A stretch of 15,852 bases of DNA from Faecalitalea sp. UBA4312 (GCA_002394635.1 DGUK01000003.1:1-15852), one strand, 5' to 3'. Positions 1 through 7,684 are shown, counted from the stretch's first letter. The notes: generated by a model from the sequence alone, not told the origin. Made by a program: numbers and translations.

Positions 1-33
1 GCTTCCTCATTTCTCAGAAAGCTCTTTTTTTTT
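1..33 (+). terminator. possible truncated intrinsic terminator of the upstream gene
   Basis: The first bases can form an imperfect stem (GCTTCCT against AGAAAGC, one mismatch) around a short loop, followed by a run of nine T at 25-33. This resembles the end of a Rho-independent terminator for a gene left of the window. The stem is weak and may continue outside the window, so the call is tentative. Confidence 0.3.
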
Positions 34-59
34 GGCTCTCAGTCAAGTATTATAGGCTT

Positions 60-1454
60 ATGGAAAAATATGAATTAGAAAATCTCATCGTTGATTACCT
101 TGATCAAAATCAACTAGATGAGGCATTTGAACAGCTTGAAATCTATGAAAATACCTATGGTTCAGATTATTTCTTTTATATGGCTTTATCGGATGCGTTA
201 ATGCAAAGTGAATTATATGAGGATGTACTGGATGTCATGGACGATGCGATCGAAAGTGGCTTTCAGGATACCTTTGTGACGGAGAGAAAAGCGGATGCTT
301 ATTTCGCTTTAGAAGATTTCAAGGCTGCTCTCAATTATTACAACCAATGTGATATTCAATCGGATAACGATGACATGTTACATGTTCGTATGATGATTGG
401 TCTTTGTTATAAAAACTTGATGGAATACAGTGAAGCTGTCAATTATTTCGAGGATGTTCTTCTTGAAGTCCAGGAAGATACTTCCTCTTTATATCAAGCT
501 GGTGTCTGTTACTTTTATTTGGGTCAAACAGAAAGAGGCTATGAATATCTGGATAAATACTGCATGTATGAACCGGAAGGCCCTCAAGCGCTCTGTGAAT
601 TGTTGATGGATGAAGATCTGGAAGCTGTGCTTGTGCATTATGCTTCCCAAATTGAAGAGCCGTTAATGCAGTATGATACGCTTTTTTCATATTATCAATT
701 TCGAGAAGACTATGAACAAGCTTTGCCATATATCCTAAAGCTTGTGGAACTAGATCCGAATATCGAAAACAAACTAGATCTTGCTTTGACCTATGATGAG
801 CTGGATCAGCATGAACGGGCTGTACCTTTATTTCGAGAAATAGCAGAAATGCCTGATGAACCGGAAAATATGTTTGCAACTATGATGGATCATTTGTTGG
901 CTTTTAAAGGGCTGGCACCTGATTCAGATTTATATAGCACGTATATTTCGGAACATATTGACTTGATATGTGAAAATGTATTTATGTATGTTTCTGTATT
1001 AAGGTTTTTATTGGAAATCGGTGATTTTCAAATGGCTTCCAAGATCCACGAACTGGAGCTAGATCCTTCCGCTATAGACGAAGAGGATTCCTTATATCAA
1101 TATTACCAGATCCTGTACTATCTGCAGACCCAGCAATTTGAAAAAGGGATTGCCTATATTCAAATGCTGGATTACCAGGAATATGATTTTCTTGATCAGT
1201 TTCTTATCACGTTTTATTTCTATACAGAAAACTATGAAAAGGTATTGGAAATCTATCCGGATGCCATGCCAGATGGCATTGTTGCCCATATGGCCTTTGT
1301 CAGTTATGTCATGCTAGGAAAAGAGAAAGAAGCCTTTGATTTTATTTTGGATTTTGCTGAATATCTTAAGGAATATCCGGATACACCGAATGCCGAATTA
1401 TTTATTCAGATTATGGATGATTATATCTCTAAGATGGATATCCACGAAAAATAA
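60..1454 (+). CDS. TPR-repeat protein, acidic, function unknown
   Basis: This encodes a 464-residue cytoplasmic protein with no signal peptide or membrane segment. It is built of helical tetratricopeptide-like repeats. Recognisable units include ADAYFALEDFKAALNYYNQC (about residues 78-97), GLCYKNLMEYSEAVNYFEDV (about 114-133), and LALTYDELDQHERAVPLFRE (about 242-261). TPR solenoids serve as protein-protein interaction scaffolds. The protein is rich in Asp, Glu, Tyr and Phe and looks strongly acidic. The ATG at 60 is chosen because the frame is open from there; only a weak AGG-type ribosome site precedes it. A glycosyltransferase follows after a 68-base gap, then ffh. No enzymatic motif is visible, and the partner cannot be deduced. 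The TPR assignment is firm at fold level; the role is unknown. Confidence 0.85.
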   Translation: MEKYELENLIVDYLDQNQLDEAFEQLEIYENTYGSDYFFYMALSDALMQSELYEDVLDVMDDAIESGFQDTFVTERKADAYFALEDFKAALNYYNQCDIQSDNDDMLHVRMMIGLCYKNLMEYSEAVNYFEDVLLEVQEDTSSLYQAGVCYFYLGQTERGYEYLDKYCMYEPEGPQALCELLMDEDLEAVLVHYASQIEEPLMQYDTLFSYYQFREDYEQALPYILKLVELDPNIENKLDLALTYDELDQHERAVPLFREIAEMPDEPENMFATMMDHLLAFKGLAPDSDLYSTYISEHIDLICENVFMYVSVLRFLLEIGDFQMASKIHELELDPSAIDEEDSLYQYYQILYYLQTQQFEKGIAYIQMLDYQEYDFLDQFLITFYFYTENYEKVLEIYPDAMPDGIVAHMAFVSYVMLGKEKEAFDFILDFAEYLKEYPDTPNAELFIQIMDDYISKMDIHEK

Positions 1455-1456
1455 AC

Positions 1457-1485
1457 TTGCACTTATTTCAAAAATAGTGTATTTT
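1457..1485 (+). promoter_or_regulatory. possible sigma-A promoter of the glycosyltransferase gene
   Basis: TTGCAC (1457-1462) and TATTTT (1480-1485) are separated by 17 bases in the gap after the TPR gene. The -35 box is good and the -10 box is mediocre. The region is AT-rich, so a chance match is possible. Confidence 0.35.
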
Positions 1486-1522
1486 CCATTCGTGAGTATT
1501 TTATTTTCACAAGGAGGAGCAT

Positions 1523-2461
1523 GTGCCGCTAGTTAGTATTTTAGTACCGGTATACAATGTGGAAAACTATATCCGGCAATGTCTGGATTCGTTAATACAC
1601 CAAACTTATAAAAATTTTGAAATTGTGATCATCAATGATGGCAGTCAGGATGCTTCTATGCAGATCGTCCATGAATTTGCCGAAGTCGATGAACGTATTC
1701 ATATTTATAACTATGAGAATGCAGGAATTTCGAAAACAAGAAACCGTGCTTTAGCCAAAGCAAACGGTGAATACGTCATGTACGTGGACAGCGATGATGT
1801 TCTCGATCACCGTGCGATAGAAGCGATGATGTCTTATATGGAAGAAAACGATTGTGACTTGGTAACCTGTGGATATGTCATTGAGTACCCGTATTACTCC
1901 ATTTATCGCAGGGGCTGTCGCCGAGGAACTATGAACACTTTTGAGGCACTGCATTCGTTAAGTGAAGGAACCGGGATCACAAATTATCCGTGGGCAAAGC
2001 TTTTCAAGAAAAGCTGTTTTAACAATGTGAATTTTCCCATCCGGATCCACACGTTTGAAGATGCGTATACGATCATTCGGGCGATTGCCAATGCCAAAAA
2101 GATAGGCAATCTGCCGAATCGTTACTATCACTATATTCAGCATCAGGGTTCGTTAACGCATCATATGAATCTGGAAAGGGTATATCAGATGCGGGAATCG
2201 GTGGAATTCCAGGATGAGTATTTGAAAAAAGTGTTCCCACAGGAGCATTTTGCATTTGATATTCAATATTTTAATGCAGATATAATGATCCTGTATACAT
2301 TATTCAGGTATTATAACCGAAAAGACAGGGTCCGTTTTATCCCTTCGGAGATAAACTGGGATAACATCCCTTTTATTTATCGAATCGGATACAGCATAGG
2401 ATGTACCTTGACAGCAATGAAAGTGGGTTCCAACTTTCAGCAGGAGAGGCAGATTAGATAG
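1523..2461 (+). CDS. family 2 glycosyltransferase (GT-A fold)
   Basis: This 312-residue protein opens with the standard GT2 signature SILVPVYNVENYIRQCLDSL (residues 5-24). NDGS follows at 38-41, the GISKTRN segment at 68-74, and the metal/nucleotide-sugar binding DSDD at 89-92. Family members transfer a sugar from a nucleotide-sugar donor to cell-surface glycans or lipids; the donor and acceptor here cannot be read from sequence. No transmembrane helix is evident, so it probably acts at the cytoplasmic membrane face. The start is GTG at 1523, set by AAGGAGG at 1511-1517. An ATG two bases upstream (1521) would stop after three codons. The gene ends 9 bases before ffh and may be co-transcribed with it. 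Family call is secure; substrate unknown. Confidence 0.9.
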   Translation: MPLVSILVPVYNVENYIRQCLDSLIHQTYKNFEIVIINDGSQDASMQIVHEFAEVDERIHIYNYENAGISKTRNRALAKANGEYVMYVDSDDVLDHRAIEAMMSYMEENDCDLVTCGYVIEYPYYSIYRRGCRRGTMNTFEALHSLSEGTGITNYPWAKLFKKSCFNNVNFPIRIHTFEDAYTIIRAIANAKKIGNLPNRYYHYIQHQGSLTHHMNLERVYQMRESVEFQDEYLKKVFPQEHFAFDIQYFNADIMILYTLFRYYNRKDRVRFIPSEINWDNIPFIYRIGYSIGCTLTAMKVGSNFQQERQIR

Positions 2462-2470
2462 GAGTGTATT

Positions 2471-3886
2471 ATGGCGTTTGAATCATTAAGCGATCGTCTG
2501 TCCAAAGCGATACGGACGATATCCGGCCAGGGCAAACTGACCGAAAAGAATATGAATGACATGCTCAAAGAAGTGCGTATGAGCCTTCTGGAAGCCGATG
2601 TCAACTATACAGTAGTCAAGAATTTTGTTGCGAACATCAAAGAAAAAGCCATGGGACAAGAGGTAATGGAAGCATTAAATCCGAGCCAGATGGTTGTGAA
2701 GATCGTTCATGATGAGATCCAGGAACTGCTGGGCCGGGATGATGCCCGCATTCATTACAAAAAACAAGGAATGACCACTTTGATGATGGTGGGCCTGCAG
2801 GGTACCGGTAAAACAACGGCTGCCGCCAAGATTGCCAAATATACGAAGGATATTGACAAGCGGCGTGTTTTGTTGGTGGCCTGTGACGTAGTTCGTCCGG
2901 CTGCCATTGAACAGCTGCAGACATTGGGAAAAGAAATCGACGTGGATGTTTTTACCATGGGGCCACAGGTAGATGCTATTTCCACCGCCATTGAAGCTTT
3001 AGATTACGCAAAAGACCGCCAGAAAGATTTGATCATCTTTGATACCGCGGGTCGTCTGCATATCGATCAACAGCTGATGCTGGAACTGGAAGATATGAAA
3101 CGCATCGTACAGCCGGATGAGATCCTGCTGACCGTGGATGCCATGACCGGACAGGATATTATTACGGTTGCCCGTGATTTCAATGAACAGTTGGATATCA
3201 CCGGTCTGGTTGTCACAAAACTGGATGGTGATGCTCGTGGTGGTGGTTTACTTTCCGTGCGAAGTGTAACCAATGTACCTGTGTACTTTGTATCCAACGG
3301 AGAAAAAGTCGATGATCTGGAAATGTTCCATCCGGATCGTATGGCTGATCGTATCCTTGGTATGGGCGATATTATGACGTTAGTAGAGCAAGCCCAAAAC
3401 CGTATGGATATGGAAGTTCAGCAAAAGACGGCTGAACGTATGATGGCCGGTCAATTTACCTTTACCGATATGCTGGAGCAGTATAAGCAGGTAAAGCGTA
3501 TGGGGTCTATGCAAAGTATGATGAAGATGGTTCCCGGATTAAACAAGCTGGTCAAGAATATCGACGATGATCGCATGAACAGCGAAATGAAAAAAGGGGA
3601 AGCGATCATTCAGTCAATGACGCCGTATGAAAGAGAGCACCCGAACTGTTTAAAAGCTAGTCGGAAAAACCGTATTGCCAAAGGATCCGGTGTTAAGGTC
3701 ATGGATGTCAATAAGTTGATCAAACAACTGGAGCAGATGCAGATGATGTCCAAGATGATGTCCGGAGGTGGAATGCCTTCGATGGCTGCATTACAAAATA
3801 TGCAACGAGGAGCCGGGGCTCCCGGAACCAGTAAGCATTCTGGCAGCAAAAAACAGAAGAAAAAAAGAAAGAAAAAGAAAAAATAG
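2471..3886 (+). CDS. ffh: signal recognition particle protein Ffh (SRP54)
   Basis: Ffh is the GTPase subunit of the signal recognition particle. It binds 4.5S/6S RNA and signal sequences of nascent membrane proteins and docks with FtsY. The 471 residues show the N domain (about 1-90) and the G domain with P-loop GLQGTGKT (108-115). Other G-domain motifs are the DVVRPAA segment (139-145), DTAGR (191-195) and [10 protein letters not shown] (249-258). The Met-rich M domain follows, with [11 protein letters not shown] near residue 400, the usual SRP RNA-binding segment. The C-terminus is an unusually Lys-rich tail ([12 protein letters not shown]). The start ATG at 2471 has a TAGGAG ribosome site. 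The gene ends directly at a strong terminator. Length is in the usual range for the family. Confidence 0.98.
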   Translation: MAFESLSDRLSKAIRTISGQGKLTEKNMNDMLKEVRMSLLEADVNYTVVKNFVANIKEKAMGQEVMEALNPSQMVVKIVHDEIQELLGRDDARIHYKKQGMTTLMMVGLQGTGKTTAAAKIAKYTKDIDKRRVLLVACDVVRPAAIEQLQTLGKEIDVDVFTMGPQVDAISTAIEALDYAKDRQKDLIIFDTAGRLHIDQQLMLELEDMKRIVQPDEILLTVDAMTGQDIITVARDFNEQLDITGLVVTKLDGDARGGGLLSVRSVTNVPVYFVSNGEKVDDLEMFHPDRMADRILGMGDIMTLVEQAQNRMDMEVQQKTAERMMAGQFTFTDMLEQYKQVKRMGSMQSMMKMVPGLNKLVKNIDDDRMNSEMKKGEAIIQSMTPYEREHPNCLKASRKNRIAKGSGVKVMDVNKLIKQLEQMQMMSKMMSGGGMPSMAALQNMQRGAGAPGTSKHSGSKKQKKKRKKKKK

Positions 3887-3887
3887 A

Positions 3888-3919
3888 AGTGTCAAGGATT
3901 TTTACTTGACACTCTTTTT
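3888..3919 (+). terminator. intrinsic terminator after ffh
   Basis: A perfect 9-bp stem, AGTGTCAAG (3888-3896) with CTTGACACT (3905-3913), closes an 8-base loop. It is followed by CTTTTTC. It begins 2 bases after the ffh stop. Its 3' arm contains the -35 hexamer of the rpsP promoter. Confidence 0.85.
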
Positions 3920-3934
3920 CTGTTTTGGTATAGT
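3906..3934 (+). promoter_or_regulatory. sigma-A promoter of the rpsP operon
   Basis: A consensus -35 TTGACA (3906-3911) and a -10 TATAGT (3929-3934) are spaced by exactly 17 bases, which predicts a start near 3941. The leader is then only about 25 bases and contains AAGGAGG (3951-3957). The -35 box lies within the 3' arm of the ffh terminator stem. Confidence 0.85.
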
Positions 3935-3965
3935 AGGCGTGCAACCTAAAAAGGAGGAACTGATT

Positions 3966-4235
3966 ATGGTTAAATTACGTTTAAAAAGAATGGGTAAAAA
4001 GCATCGTCCTTTCTACCGTATCGTAGCAGCTGATTCTCGTAGTCCTCGTGATGGACGTATCATCGAAGAAATCGGAACATATAACCCAATCGCTAAGGAT
4101 AATACTGTTGTATTAAATAAAGAAAAAGCATTGGAATGGCTGCAGAAAGGTGCAAAACCGACAGATACAGTACGTTCCATTTTGTCAAAAGAAGGCGTCA
4201 TGAAAACATATCATGAGTCAAAAGCGGCTAAGTAA
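3966..4235 (+). CDS. rpsP: 30S ribosomal protein S16
   Basis: This 89-residue protein is a small-subunit component that helps 30S assembly. [20 protein letters not shown] at the N-terminus, followed by [20 protein letters not shown], is the unmistakable S16 signature, and length matches the family. The ATG at 3966 is chosen because it lies 8 bases after AAGGAGG. The same frame is open further upstream into ffh, but that extension crosses the terminator and promoter and has no family counterpart. It is the first gene of a unit with the KH protein, rimM and trmD. RimM is a 30S maturation factor, so the grouping is functionally coherent. Confidence 0.98.
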   Translation: MVKLRLKRMGKKHRPFYRIVAADSRSPRDGRIIEEIGTYNPIAKDNTVVLNKEKALEWLQKGAKPTDTVRSILSKEGVMKTYHESKAAK

Positions 4236-4240
4236 GCAGA

Positions 4241-4489
4241 ATGGTAGATTTAGAAAAAACATTGTACGACCTGTGTTCTGCCATCGTGGATAATGAGCAG
4301 GCTTTATCTGTTAAGACAATGGCCAGCAGCAGTGATAATGAAATTCTGTTGTATGTCTATGCTGACGGAGAAGACGTAGCTCGTTTGATTGGAAGAAAAG
4401 GCTCTATGGCCAGCTCTCTTCGTCAGATGATGTCCATTGCGGCAAGAAATGAACATAAGCGCGTATCTGTAAAATTCGAAGCGTATTAG
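4241..4489 (+). CDS. khpA: KH-domain RNA-binding protein KhpA (YlqC family)
   Basis: This is an 82-residue single KH-domain protein with the RNA-binding GxxG loop as GRKG (residues 51-54), within ARLIGRKGSMASSLRQMMSI. KhpA proteins of Gram-positives form dimers, and heterodimers with KhpB/EloR/Jag. They bind RNA and influence cell elongation and division. The start at 4241 lies 5 bases after the rpsP stop and has no strong ribosome site, suggesting translational coupling to rpsP. Position between rpsP and rimM is the normal Firmicutes location. The stop codon lies in the 5' arm of a hairpin described separately. Confidence 0.93.
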   Translation: MVDLEKTLYDLCSAIVDNEQALSVKTMASSSDNEILLYVYADGEDVARLIGRKGSMASSLRQMMSIAARNEHKRVSVKFEAY

Positions 4490-4513
4490 GATGTGGAACA
4501 CATCCTATTTTTT
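4488..4513 (+). terminator. terminator-like hairpin (attenuator) between khpA and rimM
   Basis: An 8-bp perfect stem, AGGATGTG (4488-4495) with CACATCCT (4499-4506), closes a GAA loop. One A and six T follow (4508-4513). It overlaps the khpA stop codon and sits 13-38 bases before the rimM start. The form is that of a short intrinsic terminator inside an operon, where it would lower but not abolish downstream expression. Confidence 0.6.
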
Positions 4514-4525
4514 AAGAGGAAAAGT

Positions 4526-5011
4526 ATGGTAAAAGTAGCACAGATCATCAATACACATGGATTAAAAGGTGAATGCAAATGTCGGATATTTACCGATGAT
4601 TTGGACACATGCTTTAAAAAGGGACAAGTTCTATACTGCAAAGATACATCGTTAATGGTCAAAAGCTTTCGCATGCAGAAAGGATTCGGTTATGTGACCT
4701 TTGAACAGATTACATCCATCGAACAGGCAGAGGCCTATAAAACCTGCGAACTGATGATTGATGAAGAAGCTCTTCCGACACCGGAAGAGGGACGTTTTTA
4801 CTATTTTGAACTGATGGACTGTGAGGTCTATAACACCGAAGATGAATATCTAGGAAAGGTGATCGATATTTTGGAAACCGGCGCACAGGTGATCCTGCGT
4901 ATTGAAAAGGATGATTCCAATTTTCTTTGTCCTTTTGTGCCGGCTTTCATCGATCTGGTTGACGTGGAAAATAAAGAAATTGTCATCCGGGAAATGGTGG
5001 GCTTACGATGA
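4526..5011 (+). CDS. rimM: ribosome maturation factor RimM
   Basis: RimM binds S19 and assists maturation of the 30S head and 16S rRNA processing. The 161-residue product begins MVKVAQIINTHGLKGECKCR, the typical RimM N-terminal beta-barrel motif. The C-terminal PRC-barrel part includes RFYYFELMDCEVYN and ends IREMVGLR. The ATG at 4526 is preferred because AGAGGA precedes it (4516-4521) and the product then begins at the conserved family start. An in-frame GTG at 4493 lies inside the khpA-rimM hairpin and would add 11 non-conserved residues. The stop overlaps the trmD start (ATGA), implying coupled translation. Confidence 0.95.
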   Translation: MVKVAQIINTHGLKGECKCRIFTDDLDTCFKKGQVLYCKDTSLMVKSFRMQKGFGYVTFEQITSIEQAEAYKTCELMIDEEALPTPEEGRFYYFELMDCEVYNTEDEYLGKVIDILETGAQVILRIEKDDSNFLCPFVPAFIDLVDVENKEIVIREMVGLR

Positions 5012-5733
5012 AGATTACAGTTCTGACCTTATTTCCGGAATACTTTATACCGCTGATCCAAACATCCATTTTAGCCCGTGCTCATCAAGCCGGACTCTTC
5101 ACCTTTGAAACGGTGGATTTCCGTAACTTCACAAAGGATAAACATGGGCATGTGGATGATACGCCATATGGCGGTGGTGCCGGTATGGTATTAAAATGCC
5201 AGCCGATCCTGGATGCTTTAAAAACGGTTCGTACAAAAGACAGTACGGTTATTTTGTTAACTCCGCAAGGGCACCCCTTTCAACAGAGAATGGCAAGAGA
5301 GCTTTCCTTAAAAAGTCATTTGATCTTTATCTGTGGACATTATGAAGGCTTTGATGAACGGATCCGTGATTATGTGGATCTGCAGATTTCATTGGGAGAT
5401 TATGTTTTGACTGGAGGAGAACCGGCGTGTGCCGTCATATGCGATGCTGTTTTAAGACTGGTGGATGGTGTGATCAAAAAGGATTCCAGTGATGAAGATT
5501 CTTTTTCTCATGGCTTGTTGGAATATCCACAGTATACGCGACCGGAGATCTATGATGGAAAACGGGTCCCGGAAGTACTGCTAAGCGGTCATCATGCCAA
5601 TATAGAAAAATGGCGGCATCAGATGTCTATAAAGAATACGGTTAAACATCGACCAGACCTGCTGAAAGAACTGGAATTCAATGAAGAAGATCAAAACTAT
5701 GTGAATTCTTTGTTGAAAAAAGACGAAATATAG
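5008..5733 (+). CDS. trmD: tRNA (guanine-N1)-methyltransferase TrmD
   Basis: TrmD methylates G37 of tRNAs reading CNN-type codons, using S-adenosylmethionine, and so prevents +1 frameshifting. It is a SPOUT-class enzyme with a trefoil knot and acts as a dimer. The 241 residues show MKITVLTLFPEYF at the start, PYGGGAGMVL, the cofactor-binding ICGHYEGFDERI and SLGDYVLTGGEPA segments, and YTRPE. The VLLSGHHANIEKWR segment is also present. All are diagnostic. Length is normal. It overlaps rimM by 4 bases. The promoter of rplS lies within its last codons. Confidence 0.97.
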   Translation: MKITVLTLFPEYFIPLIQTSILARAHQAGLFTFETVDFRNFTKDKHGHVDDTPYGGGAGMVLKCQPILDALKTVRTKDSTVILLTPQGHPFQQRMARELSLKSHLIFICGHYEGFDERIRDYVDLQISLGDYVLTGGEPACAVICDAVLRLVDGVIKKDSSDEDSFSHGLLEYPQYTRPEIYDGKRVPEVLLSGHHANIEKWRHQMSIKNTVKHRPDLLKELEFNEEDQNYVNSLLKKDEI

Positions 5734-5741
5734 TGTATGAT
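5713..5741 (+). promoter_or_regulatory. sigma-A promoter of rplS
   Basis: TTGAAA (5713-5718) and TATGAT (5736-5741) are separated by 17 bases and overlap the 3' end of trmD. Initiation would be near 5748 and would give a leader of about 79 bases before rplS. Confidence 0.7.
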
Positions 5742-5757
5742 AGTTAAGCATTTATGC

Positions 5758-5800
5758 CGATGTGTTCCGCTGGCCTACGGGTGAATGAACAAAATCATCG
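5758..5800 (+). promoter_or_regulatory. structured leader of rplS, probable L19 autoregulatory leader
   Basis: The untranslated leader can fold into stacked helices. CGATG (5758-5762) pairs with CATCG (5796-5800). Directly inside it, TGTTC (5763-5767) pairs with GAACA (5787-5791). A short CG/CG helix closes the CTGGCCTA loop. Firmicutes are known to carry an L19 leader in front of rplS (Rfam L19_leader) that is thought to bind L19. Position and size fit; identity with that family was judged from context and folding, not by a covariance search. Confidence 0.5.
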
Positions 5801-5826
5801 TAGTAATTGATATAGGAGGAAATGAA

Positions 5827-6174
5827 ATGAATTTAGGATTAGTGAATGAAATCACAAAAACACAGTTAAAAAAAGACATTCCTTACTTCCGCAGTGGTAG
5901 TACGGTTCGTGTCCATGTACGTATCAAAGAAGGCGACAAAAGCCGTATTCAGGTTTTTGAAGGTGTTGTAATTTCTCGCAGTGGTGGCGGTGTAGCTGAA
6001 ACATTTACAGTACGTAAGCTTTCCAGTGGCATTGGAGTAGAGCGTAAGTTCCCACTTCATTCTCCAATTATTGAGAAAATTGAAGTCGTTCGTCACGGTA
6101 AAGTTCGTAGAAACAAATTATACTATTTGAGAGGACGTTCTGGAAAATCCGCTCGTATTAAAGAAATTCGCTAA
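5827..6174 (+). CDS. rplS: 50S ribosomal protein L19
   Basis: L19 is a large-subunit protein at the 30S-50S interface. The 115-residue product contains the family core [20 protein letters not shown] and the segment [40 protein letters not shown] and the C-terminal [18 protein letters not shown] complete it. The ATG at 5827 is selected because it follows AGGAGG (5814-5819) by 7 bases and gives the standard length. An in-frame ATG at 5785 would add 14 residues, has no ribosome site and lies within the leader structure. The gene has its own promoter and terminator. Confidence 0.98.
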   Translation: MNLGLVNEITKTQLKKDIPYFRSGSTVRVHVRIKEGDKSRIQVFEGVVISRSGGGVAETFTVRKLSSGIGVERKFPLHSPIIEKIEVVRHGKVRRNKLYYLRGRSGKSARIKEIR

Positions 6175-6175
6175 C

Positions 6176-6200
6176 AAAAAGCCGTTTTACGGCTTTTTTT
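6176..6200 (+). terminator. intrinsic terminator after rplS
   Basis: The stem AAAAAGCCGT (6176-6185) pairs with ACGGCTTTTT (6189-6198) around a TTT loop, with a run of seven T from 6194. It begins 1 base after the rplS stop. lepB begins only 22 bases later and no promoter fits in between, so readthrough probably supplies lepB. Confidence 0.85.
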
Positions 6201-6222
6201 AATAATGGAAAGGAAGGATCCT

Positions 6223-6837
6223 ATGAAGAAAAAATATAGAAAAAAGGATGCTTTGAGCTATAACGAAGAAGACGAGCAGACCCTGAGCGAAGACATTCTT
6301 GACTTTATCAAAGTATTTGTAATCAGTGCAGTCGTTGTTTTGTTGTTTTCACATTTTATTGCCTATCCGGTCAATGTGAAGGGAAGAAGTATGCATCCGA
6401 CCTTGAAGGATGGAGAATACGGCTTTACGAATGTTATCGGTATGGCGTTCCATGAGCCGGAACGATTCGATGTCGTTGTGGTGGAAATGGAAGATGAAGA
6501 CACCGGCAATCCGGAACGCTGGGTGAAGAGGATCATCGGTATGCCAGGGGATACGATCGAATGTAAAGATGAAGTTGTCTATGTGAATGGGCAGGCTCTG
6601 GATGAATCTGCGTATATCGATGCGCAGTATAAGCAGGAAACGAAAGATTCGCTAGGTTATTTTAATATGGATTTTGATGAAGTGAAGCTAGGAGAGGATG
6701 AATACTTCCTGATGGGAGATAACCGTCCTTATTCTAAGGATTCACGTTATAAGGATGTAGGTGCATTTACAAAGGAACAAATATTTGGAGACGGTGTACT
6801 GATCTTGTTCCCACCCACACACATAGGAGTACATTAA
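6223..6837 (+). CDS. lepB: signal peptidase I
   Basis: This membrane-anchored serine protease removes signal peptides from secreted proteins, with its active site outside the membrane. In the 204 residues a basic, acidic cytoplasmic N-terminus is followed by one transmembrane helix (about 29-46). The catalytic Ser box GRSMHPT comes next (Ser56), then the Lys box RWVKRIIGMPGD (Lys102). The conserved GDNRPYSKDSR lies near the C-terminus. The ATG at 6223 is chosen because AGGAAGGA (6211-6218) precedes it; an in-frame ATG at 6205 has no ribosome site. It is followed at one base by rbgA. Presence of a signal peptidase between rplS and rbgA is a common Firmicutes arrangement. Confidence 0.96.
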   Translation: MKKKYRKKDALSYNEEDEQTLSEDILDFIKVFVISAVVVLLFSHFIAYPVNVKGRSMHPTLKDGEYGFTNVIGMAFHEPERFDVVVVEMEDEDTGNPERWVKRIIGMPGDTIECKDEVVYVNGQALDESAYIDAQYKQETKDSLGYFNMDFDEVKLGEDEYFLMGDNRPYSKDSRYKDVGAFTKEQIFGDGVLILFPPTHIGVH

Positions 6838-6838
6838 T

Positions 6839-7684
6839 ATGGCCAATATCCAATGGTTTCCGGGCCATATGACCAAAGCCAAGCGACAGATGGAGCAGAA
6901 TCTGAAATTGGTGGATTTTGTCATTGAGCTGCGTGATGCCCGTATTCCATATTCAAGCCGAAATCCAATGCTTGAAGAGATGATGCAGAACAAACCTCGT
7001 CTGATTATTTTGTCCAAGAAGGATAAAGCAGATCCGGTACAGACCGAACGCTGGATCGAAAAGCTGGCATCCGATCAAGAGAAGGTATTGGCACTGGACC
7101 TGATCCACGATGCCTTTAAAAAAAAGGTCAGTGACTGTGCTAGAGAATTGTGCCGTCCTTTTCTTGAGAGGCAGAAGCGCAGAGGCATGAAACCAAGACC
7201 CTTACGGGCCATGGTATGCGGAATTCCAAACGTAGGGAAAAGTACGTTTATCAACTCCATCGCCAAAAGAAAAGCAGCGCAGACCGCCAATCGTCCGGGC
7301 GTGACCAAAAGTTTGCAATGGATCCGATTTGGATCGGATATTGAACTACTGGATACACCAGGAGTCTTATGGCCAAAGTTTGATGACCAGCAGGTCGGTA
7401 TGAAGCTGGCTTTGTTAGGAAGCATCCGGGATGAAACGATTCCCATGGAGGAGATTGCATATTTTGCATGTTCTTATCTGATGAAAAATCATCGGCAGGC
7501 ACTGTTGGATTCATATAAAGTAGAATGGGTGGAGGATCCGTATGAAATGTTGCTTTCCATTGGACGTAAACGAGGTTATCTTCAAGGTGGCCAGGTGGAT
7601 GAAGATCGTTTGATGAAAGCTTTTGTGAAGGATATGCGCCAAGAGAAATGTGGACGCATCACCTGGGAGAAAGCCGATGATTGA
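6839..7684 (+). CDS. rbgA: ribosome biogenesis GTPase RbgA (YlqF)
   Basis: RbgA is a GTPase required for late assembly of the 50S subunit. It is circularly permuted: the G4 motif SKKD (59-62) precedes G1 GIPNVGKST (128-136), the NRPGVTK segment (151-157) and G3 DTPG (172-175). The N-terminal IQWFPGHMTKAKRQM is diagnostic of the family. The C-terminal helical domain ends at residue 281, the usual length. The ribosome site TAGGAG (6824-6829) supports the start. The 3' end overlaps rnhB by 8 bases. RbgA next to rplS and rnhB is conserved across Firmicutes. Confidence 0.97.
   Translation: MANIQWFPGHMTKAKRQMEQNLKLVDFVIELRDARIPYSSRNPMLEEMMQNKPRLIILSKKDKADPVQTERWIEKLASDQEKVLALDLIHDAFKKKVSDCARELCRPFLERQKRRGMKPRPLRAMVCGIPNVGKSTFINSIAKRKAAQTANRPGVTKSLQWIRFGSDIELLDTPGVLWPKFDDQQVGMKLALLGSIRDETIPMEEIAYFACSYLMKNHRQALLDSYKVEWVEDPYEMLLSIGRKRGYLQGGQVDEDRLMKAFVKDMRQEKCGRITWEKADD

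Noticed and set aside
439..879. 146-residue open frame on the minus strand
   Set aside because: It lies entirely opposite the TPR gene, has no ribosome site or family-like motif, and its composition follows the complementary codons.
2887..2907. DVVRPAA in Ffh instead of the usual D-x-Y-R-P-A-A as a functional defect
   Set aside because: It is a single conservative deviation in an otherwise intact GTPase; not enough to suggest altered function.
3768..3965. N-terminal extension of rpsP into ffh
   Set aside because: The open frame crosses a terminator and a promoter; S16 proteins begin at the [10 protein letters not shown] segment (ATG 3966), which has a perfect ribosome site.
4493..4525. GTG start for rimM
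   Set aside because: It lies in the khpA-rimM hairpin with no ribosome site and adds residues not found in RimM.
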